Shown here one piece after another: positions 16,092-25,563 of a stretch of 64,000 bases of DNA. The notes under the pieces were generated by a model. The model saw only the letters and a program-made list of their open reading frames with translations. It searched no databases and was not told where the DNA came from. The position numbers were made by a program, and so were the translations under genes. Origin of the DNA: Mesorhizobium sp. M1E.F.Ca.ET.045.02.1.1 (GTDB lineage: Bacteria; Pseudomonadota; Alphaproteobacteria; Rhizobiales; Rhizobiaceae); assembly GCF_003952485.1 (NCBI RefSeq), contig NZ_CP034447.1, forward strand, positions 4,850,501-4,914,500. The letters are read 5' to 3'. Position 1 is the first letter of the stretch. Every line of letters starts with the position of its first letter.

Positions 16092-17213
16092 ATGATTGTT
16101 TCGCATTTTCTGAAATGGATCGATACGGCGCGGGTTTCCGAGCGAGCCGCAGCCGCGAGCGCGCTGGCCCGCGCCTATATCAATTCCGACCTGCCGTTCG
16201 AGGATCGCTGCGCGGCTGAGGCAGCGCTCACACTGCTGCTCGACGACGTCTCCGCCAAGGTCCGCCAGGCGCTCGCCGAAGCGCTGTCGATGAGCCACCA
16301 CGCGCCGCCGCAGGTGATCGCAGCACTCGCCTCCGACCAGCCGGAAGTGGCGGCAGTGGTGCTGGCGCGTTCGCCTTTGCTTACCGATGCCGATCTCATC
16401 GACCGCGTCGCTTGCGGCCAGAAAGCCACCCAGAAGCTGATAGCCAACCGTCCGGTCGTCTCGATGTCGCTTGCCGCCGCTATCGCCGAGATCGGCGAGC
16501 CGGAAGCCTGCGCCACGCTGATCGCCAACAGCGGCGCCCACATCGCGTCGCTGAGCTTCCGCCGCATGGCCGAGCGGCACGGTCACCTGCCGCTTGTGCG
16601 CGAGGCGCTGATCGCCGACGCGCGTCTTCCCGCCGATTGCAGGCACACGCTTTTGGTCAAGCTTGGCGAGACGCTGAAGGGTTCGCCGCTGGTGCTGGCA
16701 TTGATGGGCGCCGCTCGCGCCGATCGTGTGATGCGCGATGCCTGCGTGAAGGCTTCGGTCACATTGATCGAGGGCACGCGCGCCGAGGAGCATGCCGCGC
16801 TGATCGAGCATCTGAGGCTGCGCGGCGATCTCACCGCAGGCTTCATCATCCGCACCATCGCGCATGGCAAGGTCGACTTCTTCGGCTCAGCGCTGGTGGC
16901 GCTCGCCCAGCAATCCGAGCATCGGGTGAGGGCACTTTTGGCCGGCGGGCATGACGTGGCGCTGCAGGCGCTGTTCCGCAGCGCCGGCCTCGCCGCCGCC
17001 ACGCATGGCATCATCCTGCGGGCGCTGAAGGTCTGGCGCGAGGTCGCCAATGGCAAGCGCGTCGCCGGCGTGCAGGAGGTGAGCTGGCTGATGCTGAAGG
17101 AGCTCGGCGGGCAATCGGCCGAGGGCGATCTCGCCGGGCTAGTGAAGTCGATCCACCTCGATGCGCTGCGAGAGAACGCGCGCGGGCACGCGCTGGCGAT
17201 TGCAGCGGCATGA
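16092..17213 (+). CDS. DUF2336 domain-containing protein
   Basis: 373 residues, all-helical by appearance, with short HEAT-like units (DVSAKVRQALAEALSMS, QPEVAAVVLARSPLLTDADLI, ATLIANSGAHIASLSFRR) of the alphaproteobacterial DUF2336 family. HEAT-like folds usually mediate protein contacts; the biochemical role is unknown. No signal peptide, so cytoplasmic. An inverted repeat lies just upstream and the gene is divergent from the MaoC operon, convergent with the FUSC gene (4 bases between them). Confidence 0.8.
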   Translation: MIVSHFLKWIDTARVSERAAAASALARAYINSDLPFEDRCAAEAALTLLLDDVSAKVRQALAEALSMSHHAPPQVIAALASDQPEVAAVVLARSPLLTDADLIDRVACGQKATQKLIANRPVVSMSLAAAIAEIGEPEACATLIANSGAHIASLSFRRMAERHGHLPLVREALIADARLPADCRHTLLVKLGETLKGSPLVLALMGAARADRVMRDACVKASVTLIEGTRAEEHAALIEHLRLRGDLTAGFIIRTIAHGKVDFFGSALVALAQQSEHRVRALLAGGHDVALQALFRSAGLAAATHGIILRALKVWREVANGKRVAGVQEVSWLMLKELGGQSAEGDLAGLVKSIHLDALRENARGHALAIAAA

Positions 17214-17217
17214 GGCG

Positions 17218-19284
17218 TCAGCCTCGGCCCCTTGCGAAAAAATCCGGATAATCCTCCATCGCCGCGGCGATGATGCGCAGCGAGGCCGCGATCTGCAGCA
17301 TTTCGGGCCGGTCGCTGCGATCGGCGATGCCGGCCGCATATTGTCTCGCCACGGCGACGGTCGATGTCTGCGGTTCGCCATGTCTCCTGAACAGCAGTTC
17401 CCGCGCCAGGCCGCGCAGGAAGTTGGCGATCGATTCCACCGTCTCATGCGGCATGGCGGAATTCACCTGTGCGCCGCGCAGCCGCAGCACTTCGAGCCCG
17501 ACGGTGACGACGGCGATGCTGCCGCCCAGAATGGGATCACCCTTCCTGCCTGTCCGTTGCAATTGCGGCATCAACTGGTTGATGCGGTCATAGGCAAGGC
17601 TCTCGAAGGCCGAACGCCGGGGGATGCGCTCGTGCAGGCAAAGGCGCGCCAGGTCCTCTCGCATCGCCTGCGAGATGCGCTCGACGGTGACCCAGGGATT
17701 TGCCGGCAGCACGACGATGAAGACGCCGATGGCAATCAGGATGCCGACCAGGATCGATGCCGATCCGGCAAAAAACGGGCCGGGATCATAGGTCATCAGC
17801 TGGTGCGGGCTGAGGAAAGCGAGGAAGTTGATGGCGAAGGCGGTGGCGACGCCGACATGGCGCGGATTGGCCATGCCGAGCGCCGCCGGCACCAGGATCG
17901 GCACGACAAAGAGCGTGAACCAGCCGAAGCCGGGCAGCGCCGGCAGGGCGACCTGGCCGACGAGGAAGGCGAAGGGCAGTGCCAGCAGCGTTCCCGTGAA
18001 GAAGCCCCAGGCGGACTGGACCGGATCGGGACGTGCTGCGAACAGGCTGGAGACGACGGCAACGAGGATGACGGTGCCGGCTGCCTCAGACCATTTGGTC
18101 GTCAGCCAGAAGGCCGCCACCAGGAGCGTGGCGAGAGCGGCGCGCACGGCGTTGCGCCAGGCGGCGTGATAGTCGCGATGCACCACCAGCGCCGGCTGCC
18201 GCCGGTCGCGGGAAGGCCCGGAGACCGGCGAGCGAAGCGCGTCCAGGCCACGCATCACCTGCTTCAGTGCCTCCGCGAAATCGGCGGCGATGGTGAGGCG
18301 GGTGAGGGTGCCGACCCGGTCTTCGCCGGGTTCGGTGGGCGTGGCCGGCGCGTCCCGCGCCTTGACCGCGATCGCGTCGAGCCGGGCAACCCAGGGGCCG
18401 GTATCGTCAAGCGCGCCGGGCGTTTCCGACAGGTCGCCGACGAAAGCCTGCAAGTCGCTGCGCACGGGGATGAGCGTCGCGTTTTTCGGCGCGGCATGGG
18501 TATGCAGCGCACGTGCCGCCGAGAGCGCCCACAGAAGCTGCCCGATCGTGCGCCGCACCGGATGGGCGCGCGGGGCGAAGCTCGGCGCCTCCAGCCGCGC
18601 ATAGGTGCGCATCTCGGCAAGCGTCTGGGCATCGGTGATCAGCTTGCGCTGCAGCGCGGCAAGGCTAGCCGGGTCGCCGCCGGAAAAGGCGCCTCCGGCA
18701 TAGTCCGCGAGATCGAGAATGCTGCGCTTCAGTCTCGATATGATGGCGTCCGCCGCCAGCTTCGGCAGGATCAGCCGGCTGGTGACGCCGGCGCAGACGA
18801 TGCCGAGCACGATTTCGGCGCAGCGCGCGATGGCGAGATCGACAACGAGATGCGGCTGCCCGAACGCCGGCAGGCTGATGATCATCGCCGTATAGCCGGC
18901 AAGGGCCGCACCATAGGCCTCCGGATTGCGCAGCAGCGAGGAGACGAGCGTGCAGATGCAGATCCACACCGCCAGCGCCGTCACCAGCACCCAGGGATTG
19001 GTGCCGAACAGCGATGTGATGCCGATTGCGGCCAGGCCGCCGGCCAGCGTTCCGAGCAGCCGGTAGAAGCCCTTGGCCAGCACCATGCCGGCGACCGGCT
19101 GGGCGACGATGAAGACCGTCATCATCGCCCATTGCGGATGATCGAGGTTGAGGGCGTAGGCGGCAAGCAGCGCGATCAGCCCGGCCGAAACCGTGCGCAG
19201 GGCAAAAATCCAGTCCGAGCGCGTCGGCTGGGTCAGGCCGTTCAGCGGTATCTCGACAAACTCTTTCAGCCGCGTCCAGGCCAC
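17218..19284 (-). CDS. FUSC family protein (aromatic acid exporter-like)
   Basis: 688 residues. Two hydrophobic bundles of several helices (about 25-190 and 395-530), each followed by a cytoplasmic helical region, give the FUSC/AaeB/YccS plan: an inner-membrane component of efflux systems for aromatic carboxylates. WALSAARALHTH and the second-bundle TLLVAAFWLTTKWS are family-like. No adjacent AaeA membrane-fusion partner is present. The start is GTG 19284 with GGAG eight bases upstream. It follows parE on the same strand after 43 bases, so may share its transcript. Confidence 0.85.
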   Translation of the reverse strand: MAWTRLKEFVEIPLNGLTQPTRSDWIFALRTVSAGLIALLAAYALNLDHPQWAMMTVFIVAQPVAGMVLAKGFYRLLGTLAGGLAAIGITSLFGTNPWVLVTALAVWICICTLVSSLLRNPEAYGAALAGYTAMIISLPAFGQPHLVVDLAIARCAEIVLGIVCAGVTSRLILPKLAADAIISRLKRSILDLADYAGGAFSGGDPASLAALQRKLITDAQTLAEMRTYARLEAPSFAPRAHPVRRTIGQLLWALSAARALHTHAAPKNATLIPVRSDLQAFVGDLSETPGALDDTGPWVARLDAIAVKARDAPATPTEPGEDRVGTLTRLTIAADFAEALKQVMRGLDALRSPVSGPSRDRRQPALVVHRDYHAAWRNAVRAALATLLVAAFWLTTKWSEAAGTVILVAVVSSLFAARPDPVQSAWGFFTGTLLALPFAFLVGQVALPALPGFGWFTLFVVPILVPAALGMANPRHVGVATAFAINFLAFLSPHQLMTYDPGPFFAGSASILVGILIAIGVFIVVLPANPWVTVERISQAMREDLARLCLHERIPRRSAFESLAYDRINQLMPQLQRTGRKGDPILGGSIAVVTVGLEVLRLRGAQVNSAMPHETVESIANFLRGLARELLFRRHGEPQTSTVAVARQYAAGIADRSDRPEMLQIAASLRIIAAAMEDYPDFFARGRG

Positions 19285-19327
19285 ATCAAAGTCTCCGTAT
19301 CGGAGCCTGTTATGGACCAGTCCGCGT

Positions 19328-21391
19328 TCAGATATCCAGCACGTCGGCTTCGGCGAACTCGGCGCGTTCCTGGATGAAGCGGAAGCGCGCTTCAGGCTTG
19401 GTGCCCATCAGCGCGTCGACGGTATCCTTGGTCGCCGCCTCGGCTTCGCTCACGTCGACCCTGAGCAGCGTGCGCTTCCTCGGATCCATCGTGGTCTCCT
19501 TGAGCTGCGAGGCCATCATCTCGCCAAGCCCTTTGAAGCGGCCGATCTCGACCTTGCCGCGCCCGGTGAATTCGGTGCGCAGCAGCTCGTCCTTGTGCGC
19601 GTCGTCGCGGGCATAGGCCACCTTGCCGCCCTGCCGGATCGAATAGAGCGGCGGCACGGCCATATAGAGATGGCCGCCGCGGACGAGGTTCGGCATCTCC
19701 TGGTAGAAGAAGGTGATCAGCAGCGAGGCGATATGCGCGCCGTCGACATCGGCGTCTGTCATGATGATCACGCGGTCGTAGCGCAGGTCCTCGTCGCGGT
19801 ATTTCGTGCGCGTGCCGCAGCCGAGCGCCTGGATCAGGTCGGAGATCTGCTGGTTGGCCGCAAGCTTGTCGTTGCCGGCGCTGGCGACGTTGAGGATCTT
19901 GCCGCGCAGCGGCAGCACCGCCTGGCTGGCACGATCGCGCGCCTGCTTGGCCGAGCCGCCGGCCGAGTCGCCTTCGACGATGAAGAGCTCGGCGCCGGCG
20001 GCGGCGTTCTGCGTACAGTCGGCGAGCTTGCCGGGCAGCCGCAGCTTGCGCACCGCGCTCTTGCGCGAGACTTCCTTTTCCTGGCGCCGGCGCACCCGCT
20101 CGTCGGCGCGCGCGATCACCCATTCGAGAAGCTTCGAGGCTTCCTGCGGGTTGTCGGCCAGCCAATGATCGAACGGGTCGCGGATGGCGGTCTCGACGAT
20201 GCGCATCGCCTCGATCGTCGCCAGCCTGTCCTTGGTCTGGCCGACGAATTCCGGCTCGCGGATGAATACCGACAGCATGCCGGCGGCCGAGATCATGACG
20301 TCTTCGGTGGTGATGATCGAGGCGCGCTTGTTGCCGATCAGGTCGGCATAGGCGCGAAGACCGCGCGTCAGCACGTTGCGGAGGCCGGCCTCGTGCGTAC
20401 CGCCTTCGCCGGTGGGAATCGTGTTGCAGTAGGAGTTGAGGAAGCCGTCACCGCCGAACCAGGTCACCGCCCATTCCAGCGAGCCGTGGCCGCCTTGCTT
20501 GTCGCTTTTTCCCGCGAAGACCTCGCGCGTGACCTGGAACTCGTCGCCGAGCGTGGCCTTGAGATAATCCTTCAGGCCGCCGGGGAAATGGAATTCGGCC
20601 TTAGCCGGCGTCTGGTCCTTCTCCTTGATCAGCGAAGGATCGCAGGTCCAGCGAATCTCGACGCCGCCGAACAGATAGGCTTTCGAGCGCGTCATGCGGT
20701 AGAGCCGCGCCGGCTCGAAGGCTGCGCCCTTGCCGAAGATCTGCTCATCGGGATGGAAACGCGTCCTGGTGCCGCGGCGATTGTGCACCTCGCCGAGCTG
20801 CTCCAGCCCGCTTACCGGAATGCCGCGCGAGAATCTCTGCCGGTAGAGCTGCCGGCCCCGCGCGACTTCGACCTCGAGGTGATCGGACAGCGCATTGACG
20901 ACCGAAACGCCGACGCCATGCAGCCCGCCGGAGGTCTCGTAGACCTTGGAGTCGAACTTGCCGCCCGAGTGCAGCGTCGTCATGATGACTTCGAGCGCCG
21001 GCTTCTTGAATTTGGGATGCGGATCGATCGGGATGCCGCGGCCATTGTCGGTGACGGTCAGGAAGCCGTCGGCCGAAAGCTCGACGTCGATGAAGGTGGC
21101 ATAACCGGCGACGGCCTCGTCCATCGAGTTGTCGATGACCTCGGCGAACAGATGGTGCATCGCCTTGTCGTCGGTGCCGCCGATATACATGCCGGGCCGC
21201 CGCCGCACCGGCTCCAGCCCCTCCAGCACCTCGATGTCGGCTGCGCTGTAGCCTTCGCTGCCGTCGCGGGCGGCGGTCGAGCGCTTTGCCGCCTGAACCA
21301 GCGGATCAGCCGGGCGCGACGGTGCGCGCACTTGCTGCGGCTGCTTTTCCCGATTGCCGAAAAGATCGCTGTTGTCGTCCATGCTGGCCAT
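19328..21391 (-). CDS. parE: DNA topoisomerase IV subunit B
   Basis: 687 residues. The ATPase half of topoisomerase IV, which decatenates replicated chromosomes with ParC. GHKL ATPase motifs are present (EVIDNSMDEAVAG; DNGRGIPID; SGGLHGVGVSVVNALS), then the transducer, and the Toprim domain with EGDSAGGSAKQARDR and the DADVDGAHIA metal site. C-terminus GLGEMMASQLKETTMD is typical of ParE. ATG 21391 is taken, with ATG 21382 an alternative. A GTTC-N7-GTTC LexA box lies 59 bases upstream, so SOS control is likely. Divergent from the cpa pilus cluster. Confidence 0.95.
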   Translation of the reverse strand: MASMDDNSDLFGNREKQPQQVRAPSRPADPLVQAAKRSTAARDGSEGYSAADIEVLEGLEPVRRRPGMYIGGTDDKAMHHLFAEVIDNSMDEAVAGYATFIDVELSADGFLTVTDNGRGIPIDPHPKFKKPALEVIMTTLHSGGKFDSKVYETSGGLHGVGVSVVNALSDHLEVEVARGRQLYRQRFSRGIPVSGLEQLGEVHNRRGTRTRFHPDEQIFGKGAAFEPARLYRMTRSKAYLFGGVEIRWTCDPSLIKEKDQTPAKAEFHFPGGLKDYLKATLGDEFQVTREVFAGKSDKQGGHGSLEWAVTWFGGDGFLNSYCNTIPTGEGGTHEAGLRNVLTRGLRAYADLIGNKRASIITTEDVMISAAGMLSVFIREPEFVGQTKDRLATIEAMRIVETAIRDPFDHWLADNPQEASKLLEWVIARADERVRRRQEKEVSRKSAVRKLRLPGKLADCTQNAAAGAELFIVEGDSAGGSAKQARDRASQAVLPLRGKILNVASAGNDKLAANQQISDLIQALGCGTRTKYRDEDLRYDRVIIMTDADVDGAHIASLLITFFYQEMPNLVRGGHLYMAVPPLYSIRQGGKVAYARDDAHKDELLRTEFTGRGKVEIGRFKGLGEMMASQLKETTMDPRKRTLLRVDVSEAEAATKDTVDALMGTKPEARFRFIQERAEFAEADVLDI

Positions 21392-21449
21392 TAAGTCCGG
21401 TACTGCGAATCACTCCTCGATACTGCCACGCTTTTGGCGGGCGAACGAG

Positions 21450-21464
21450 GTTCCTGTTCCGTTC
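21450..21464. promoter_or_regulatory. LexA box upstream of parE
   Basis: GTTCCTGTTCCGTTC fits the alphaproteobacterial LexA consensus GTTC-N7-GTTC exactly. It lies 59 bases before the parE start (read as GAAC-N7-GAAC in parE direction) and 155 bases before cpaB. By position it most likely serves parE. Confidence 0.6.
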
Positions 21465-21618
21465 AGGGATCAAAGTCTCTCTTATTCTAAAACCATTCGA
21501 TAACCAAGCCGCCGGAAATAGGGCGGCCCGCGCCTCCCGGGATTCCTGATTCTTTAACAATGATGGTTACCGTGGGCGTCAACAAGCAAAAGACCGCGGG
21601 GCGTCAGGGGTTTTCGTT

Positions 21619-22578
21619 GTGAGGGGCAGGGCCATAACCATGATCGGCATCGCCGCCGTTTTCGGCGCGATCTCGATCTTTGCCGCGGACTTCTGGGTCA
21701 AAAGCCAGGCGAGGGCCTCCTCCGAGCAGAAGGTGGCATCGGTCGCGGTGCCGCAAGAGCCCAAGGTCGAGTTCAAGACCATCGTGGTGGCGAGCGCGCC
21801 GCTGCGCTACGGCACGGAACTCGGACGGTCCGCGCTCGCCGAAATTCCGTGGCCGCAGGATTCGCTGCCGCAGGGCGCCTTCTCGACCATCGACAAGCTG
21901 CTTGCCGAAGGCAGCCGAGTCGTGCTGTCGCCGATCGAAGTCAACGAGCCGGTGCTGCTTGCCAAGCTGTCGGGACCGAACGGCCGCGCGACGCTTTCCA
22001 ACATGCTCTCGCCCGGCATGCGGGCGGTGACCATCCGCACCGACGAGATCGCCGGCGTCGGCGGCTTCATCACGCCGGGCGACCGGGTCGACGTCGTGCT
22101 GACGCGCGATGCCGGCGAAATCCAGGAAGTGGCCAAGAATGCTCAAGGGGCATCCGGCTCGACGGTCACATCCGAAATCGTCGTCTCGGACGCCAAGGTG
22201 CTGTCCGTCGGGCAGGGCGCGGACGAGCGCAAGACCGAGCCGCAGGTCGCCAATTCCGTGACCCTCGAGGTGACGAACGAAGGGGCGCAGAAAGTCGCGC
22301 TCGCCCGCACCGTCGGCACCTTGTCGCTGTCTTTGCGGTCCGCCGCCGACGCCAGCGCCGGCAACAATGGGCTCACCACCATCTCCTCCTTCGGCGGCTC
22401 GGTTGCCGCGAGCGCAGAGGCAAGCGCCGCCTCGCTGGCCAATGCGGTGGCGAAGGAGCCGGAGGAGCCAAAGTTCAAGACGGTGATCGTGTCGCGCGGC
22501 ACGCAGGTCGAGGAATACAAGGTTCCTACCAAGCAAGCCGAGGGAGACGTCGTTCCTTCCAAGGAACAAGAACAATAG
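21619..22578 (+). CDS. cpaB: Flp/Tad pilus assembly protein CpaB
   Basis: 319 residues. CpaB/RcpC is a periplasmic SAF-domain protein that works with the secretin. An N-terminal signal anchor (ITMIGIAAVFGAISIFAADF) is followed by a SAF-like region (VVASAPLRYGTELGRSALAEIPWP) and the conserved GMRAVTIRTDEIAGVGGFITPGDRVDVVLT (in pieces). The start may be GTG 21619, which keeps two arginines before the anchor, or ATG 21640. First gene of the pilus cluster, 28 bases before cpaC. Confidence 0.9.
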   Translation: MRGRAITMIGIAAVFGAISIFAADFWVKSQARASSEQKVASVAVPQEPKVEFKTIVVASAPLRYGTELGRSALAEIPWPQDSLPQGAFSTIDKLLAEGSRVVLSPIEVNEPVLLAKLSGPNGRATLSNMLSPGMRAVTIRTDEIAGVGGFITPGDRVDVVLTRDAGEIQEVAKNAQGASGSTVTSEIVVSDAKVLSVGQGADERKTEPQVANSVTLEVTNEGAQKVALARTVGTLSLSLRSAADASAGNNGLTTISSFGGSVAASAEASAASLANAVAKEPEEPKFKTVIVSRGTQVEEYKVPTKQAEGDVVPSKEQEQ

Positions 22579-22606
22579 CCGGTGGGGACCGGTCGGGGAC
22601 GGGACA

Positions 22607-24055
22607 ATGCCTGTGTTGAACAAAGAACGGACGACGAGAGGGCTGCGCCTTCTGCGTGCAATGGCGGCGGGCGCCTTCCTGGCAGCCGCCGGAATGCTTG
22701 CCTTCGGGGCGCCGGCCCAGGCGAACAATGACGTCGTCTACGTGTCGGCGACCAAGAACGCCTCGATCAAAGTCGCCAAGGGCAAGCCGAAGACGATCAT
22801 GACGAGCGCCGCCTTCTACCAGATCGTCATCGGCGATCCGGAGATCGCCAACGTCAACCCGCTGACCGACAAATCCTTCTATGTGCTGGGCAACAATCTG
22901 GGCACCACCGGCATTGCCCTCTTCGACCAGGACAAGCACCTCGTCGGCACCATCGATATCGAGGTGACGCTGGATACCGACCAACTCGCGAGCACCATCC
23001 GCGCCAGCGTGCCGGATGCCAAGATCAAGGTCGGATCGGCCAATGGCCGCGTGGTGCTGTCGGGCGAGGCCGACGATGCGGTTGCGGCCGAGAAGGCGAG
23101 CAAGATCGCGTCGCGTTTCTCCGGCAACGAGGAAGTGATCAACTCGGTCAATATCTCCTCCTCGCAGCAGGTTCAGCTCAATGTCCGCTTCGTCGAGATC
23201 AACCGCCAGGCGGGACAGGATCTCGGTGCCAAATACGGCGCCAACTTTGCCTTCGGCATGGGCGGTCGCGACGTCGTCATCGATCCGGGGGAGATAACGG
23301 GGGCGGGAACCGGCGAGATCATCGGTCGGCTGCTCTCCAACGGCGTCTCGATCGACATCGCCATCAAGGCGCTGGAAGAGCGCGGCCTGGCTCGACGGCT
23401 GGCCGAACCGAACCTGATCGCGCGCTCCGGCCAAACGGCGAGCTTCCTTGCCGGCGGTGAGTTCCCGATCCCGGTTTCCGAAGACAACGGCAAGATCAGT
23501 GTCACCTACAAGAAATACGGCGTCGGCCTGGATTTCACGCCGACCGTTCTCAAGGACGGGCTGGTCAGCCTCGACATCGCGCCGGAAGTATCCTCGATCG
23601 ACACTTCTGCCTCCATCGAGGTCAGCAGCGGCATTTCCATCCCGGCCTTCATCGTGCGCCGGGCCAAGACCTCGGTCGACCTGAAGAATGGCCAGAGCTT
23701 CATGATCGCCGGCCTTTTGCAGTCGCAGAACGACATCACCACCTCGCGCCTGCCGGGGCTCGGCAAGCTGCCGGTGCTCGGTCCGCTGTTCTCCTCGAAA
23801 TCCTATCAGCGGCGCGAGACCGACCTGGTGATCATCGTCACGCCTTACCTGGTCAAGCCGGTCGATCCGTCGAAGAAGATGGTCGAGCCGACCGACGGGA
23901 CGCGGCCGGCAAGCAATGTCGACTACTTCCTGAACAACACCGAGGAAGTGAATGCCTCGGCGCCCAAGCGCCCCGTGGCGCTGGCCGACGGCAGTGCAGC
24001 CCGCCCGGTGGCCGCCACGACGTCCGGTCACTTCCTCGATCTGCCGAAGGATTGA
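22607..24055 (+). CDS. cpaC: Tad pilus secretin CpaC (RcpA)
   Basis: 482 residues. The outer-membrane channel of the Tad pilus. A signal peptide (AMAAGAFLAAAGMLAFGAPAQA) precedes a pilus/secretin N-domain (KGKPKTIMTSAAFYQIVIGDPEIANV), a BON-like unit (GSANGRVVLSGEADD), and the secretin core with VEINRQ, SFLAGGEFPIPV and LPGLGKLPVLGPLFSS. A C-terminal tail of ~60 residues beyond VTPYLVKP is low in similarity. Located between cpaB and a small lipoprotein gene. Confidence 0.93.
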   Translation: MPVLNKERTTRGLRLLRAMAAGAFLAAAGMLAFGAPAQANNDVVYVSATKNASIKVAKGKPKTIMTSAAFYQIVIGDPEIANVNPLTDKSFYVLGNNLGTTGIALFDQDKHLVGTIDIEVTLDTDQLASTIRASVPDAKIKVGSANGRVVLSGEADDAVAAEKASKIASRFSGNEEVINSVNISSSQQVQLNVRFVEINRQAGQDLGAKYGANFAFGMGGRDVVIDPGEITGAGTGEIIGRLLSNGVSIDIAIKALEERGLARRLAEPNLIARSGQTASFLAGGEFPIPVSEDNGKISVTYKKYGVGLDFTPTVLKDGLVSLDIAPEVSSIDTSASIEVSSGISIPAFIVRRAKTSVDLKNGQSFMIAGLLQSQNDITTSRLPGLGKLPVLGPLFSSKSYQRRETDLVIIVTPYLVKPVDPSKKMVEPTDGTRPASNVDYFLNNTEEVNASAPKRPVALADGSAARPVAATTSGHFLDLPKD

Positions 24056-24059
24056 GCCC

Positions 24060-24335
24060 ATGCGTCTGGCTCCTTGCATCGCCTTGCTGCTCGCCGGCGC
24101 CCTCGCCGGGTGCACCAGCGACGACTACGTGCGCACTGAAGGCGTGACGCCGGCGGCCGGCAACGCCCAGGCGTCCAACACGGTCATGCAGATGGTCGAC
24201 CCCTGGCAGTACGGCGTCCAGAACACCAGGCTTCTGGTTCCGGCGCAGAGCGCGAGTTCCTCGACCAGTGCCGCGGGCGCGAAAGCCGGTTCGGGGTCGG
24301 CACCAACGACATCAGCATCAACGGCATCGAACTGA
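24060..24335 (+). CDS. Small lipoprotein at the CpaD position
   Basis: 91 residues. Signal sequence with lipobox LAGC (MRLAPCIALLLAGALAGC), so lipidated and probably outer-membrane bound. The mature part has DYVRTEGVTPAAGNAQASNTVMQM and a Ser/Ala/Gly-rich tail. Position between the secretin and cpaE is where CpaD, the secretin pilotin-like lipoprotein, is normally found, but at 91 residues it is far shorter than the usual ~200+ and lacks recognisable CpaD sequence. It may be a minimal substitute. It starts four bases after cpaC and ends 13 before cpaE. Confidence 0.8.
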   Translation: MRLAPCIALLLAGALAGCTSDDYVRTEGVTPAAGNAQASNTVMQMVDPWQYGVQNTRLLVPAQSASSSTSAAGAKAGSGSAPTTSASTASN

Positions 24336-24348
24336 CGGGCTGAAGACC

Positions 24349-25563
24349 ATGGCATCGGGCACCAACACCAGGAAGATCCTGCTCGTTTCCACCGACCGGG
24401 CGTTTTCGCAGGATACGCGAACAGCTTTCGCGGCCTCCGAGGTCATCGAGCTTTTGACGGTGGAGAAAAGCGTCAACGAGCTGCGTGGCGAGGTCCAGGA
24501 AACCGACTTCGGCGCCGTCATCGTCGACATGGACGCCGCCAAGCTCGAGGAGATCGAGTCGCTGCAGCGTATCATGCGCCGGCTGGAAGGCCGCGTTCCG
24601 GTGATCGTCGTCACGCAGGAGTTCAATGCCGCGGCGGTGCGCATCCTGGTGCAGCTCAAGGTCGCCGACTTCCTGGTCAAGCCGATCACCACCGCCGATC
24701 TGGTGCGTTCCGTCATCCGCGCGTTGCAGGGGCCGGGGCGGGAGGAAAACAGCGAGTCGCAGATATACACCTTCATGCCGGCCGCCGGAGGCGTCGGCAC
24801 CACCACGCTTGCGCTCCAGACCGCCTTCCAGCTGCATCATTCGGTGACGCGCGGCGCCTCGACCTGCGTGGTCGACCTCAATTTCCAGCAGGGTGCCTGC
24901 GCCGAATATCTCGACCTCGAGCCGCGTTTCGACATCACCGAAATCGAGAACCAGCCCGAGCGCCTCGACCGGCAGTTGCTGGACGTGATGCTGTCCAAAC
25001 ATCGAAGCGGGCTTTGTGTGCTCGCCGCGCCGACGCGTCCGTCGGAAATGCGGTCTTTCAAGACCGACGTCGTGGTGCGCATGCTCGACCTCGTCTCGGC
25101 CTATTTCGACAATGTCGTCATCGATATGCCGCGCACCTGGTTTCCGTGGACCGAGACGGTGCTGCTCGGCTCCAACAAGCTCTATATCGTGGCCGAGATG
25201 ACCGTGCCTTGCCTGCGCCACACGCAGCGCCTTATCCAGGCCATCTACGAGACGGCCGGCAAGGAAGTGAAGCCCAACGTCATCGTCAATCGCTTCGAGC
25301 AGAAGATGTTCGACAACGGCATCAAGCAGGCCGACGTCCAGGATATTCTCGGCGAGCATTTTGTCGGCGGCATCTCCAACAATTACCGGCTGGTGCGCGA
25401 GGCCGTCGACCGCGGCGTGCCGCTGCATGATATCGATCCTAACGCCAATGTCGTCAACGACCTGAAGAAGATCATCCTGCCGGAGGAGGCGGTCACGACG
25501 ACGGCGAAATCGAAGTCGCTTTTCGGCCTCGGCAAAGGCTTGCTGAAGAGGAAAGCCGGATGA
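24349..25563 (+). CDS. cpaE: Tad pilus localisation ATPase CpaE (TadZ)
   Basis: 404 residues. CpaE/TadZ is a ParA/MinD-related protein that sets the site of the pilus machine. N-terminal receiver-like domain (KILLVSTDRAFSQDTR; VIVTQEFNAAAVRIL; DFLVKPI) without a clear phosphorylation set, then the P-loop region with the deviant Walker A GGVGTTTLA, which lacks the catalytic lysine, as common in TadZ. Later VIDMPRTW and NRFEQKMF fit the fold. ATG 24349 chosen; the last codon overlaps cpaF (ATGA). Confidence 0.9.
   Translation: MASGTNTRKILLVSTDRAFSQDTRTAFAASEVIELLTVEKSVNELRGEVQETDFGAVIVDMDAAKLEEIESLQRIMRRLEGRVPVIVVTQEFNAAAVRILVQLKVADFLVKPITTADLVRSVIRALQGPGREENSESQIYTFMPAAGGVGTTTLALQTAFQLHHSVTRGASTCVVDLNFQQGACAEYLDLEPRFDITEIENQPERLDRQLLDVMLSKHRSGLCVLAAPTRPSEMRSFKTDVVVRMLDLVSAYFDNVVIDMPRTWFPWTETVLLGSNKLYIVAEMTVPCLRHTQRLIQAIYETAGKEVKPNVIVNRFEQKMFDNGIKQADVQDILGEHFVGGISNNYRLVREAVDRGVPLHDIDPNANVVNDLKKIILPEEAVTTTAKSKSLFGLGKGLLKRKAG

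Noticed and set aside
17161..19377. Long plus-strand open frame opposite the FUSC gene
   Set aside because: The opposite strand encodes a clear FUSC protein with membrane helices; this frame is rich in Arg/His/Gln/Gly as usual for shadow frames.
19193..21394. Long plus-strand open frame opposite parE
   Set aside because: parE is certain on the minus strand from its ATPase and Toprim motifs; the plus frame shows no protein features.
21619..21660. ATG at 21640 as the only cpaB start
   Set aside because: The GTG at 21619 keeps positive residues before the membrane anchor; I retained the longer form but this is not certain.
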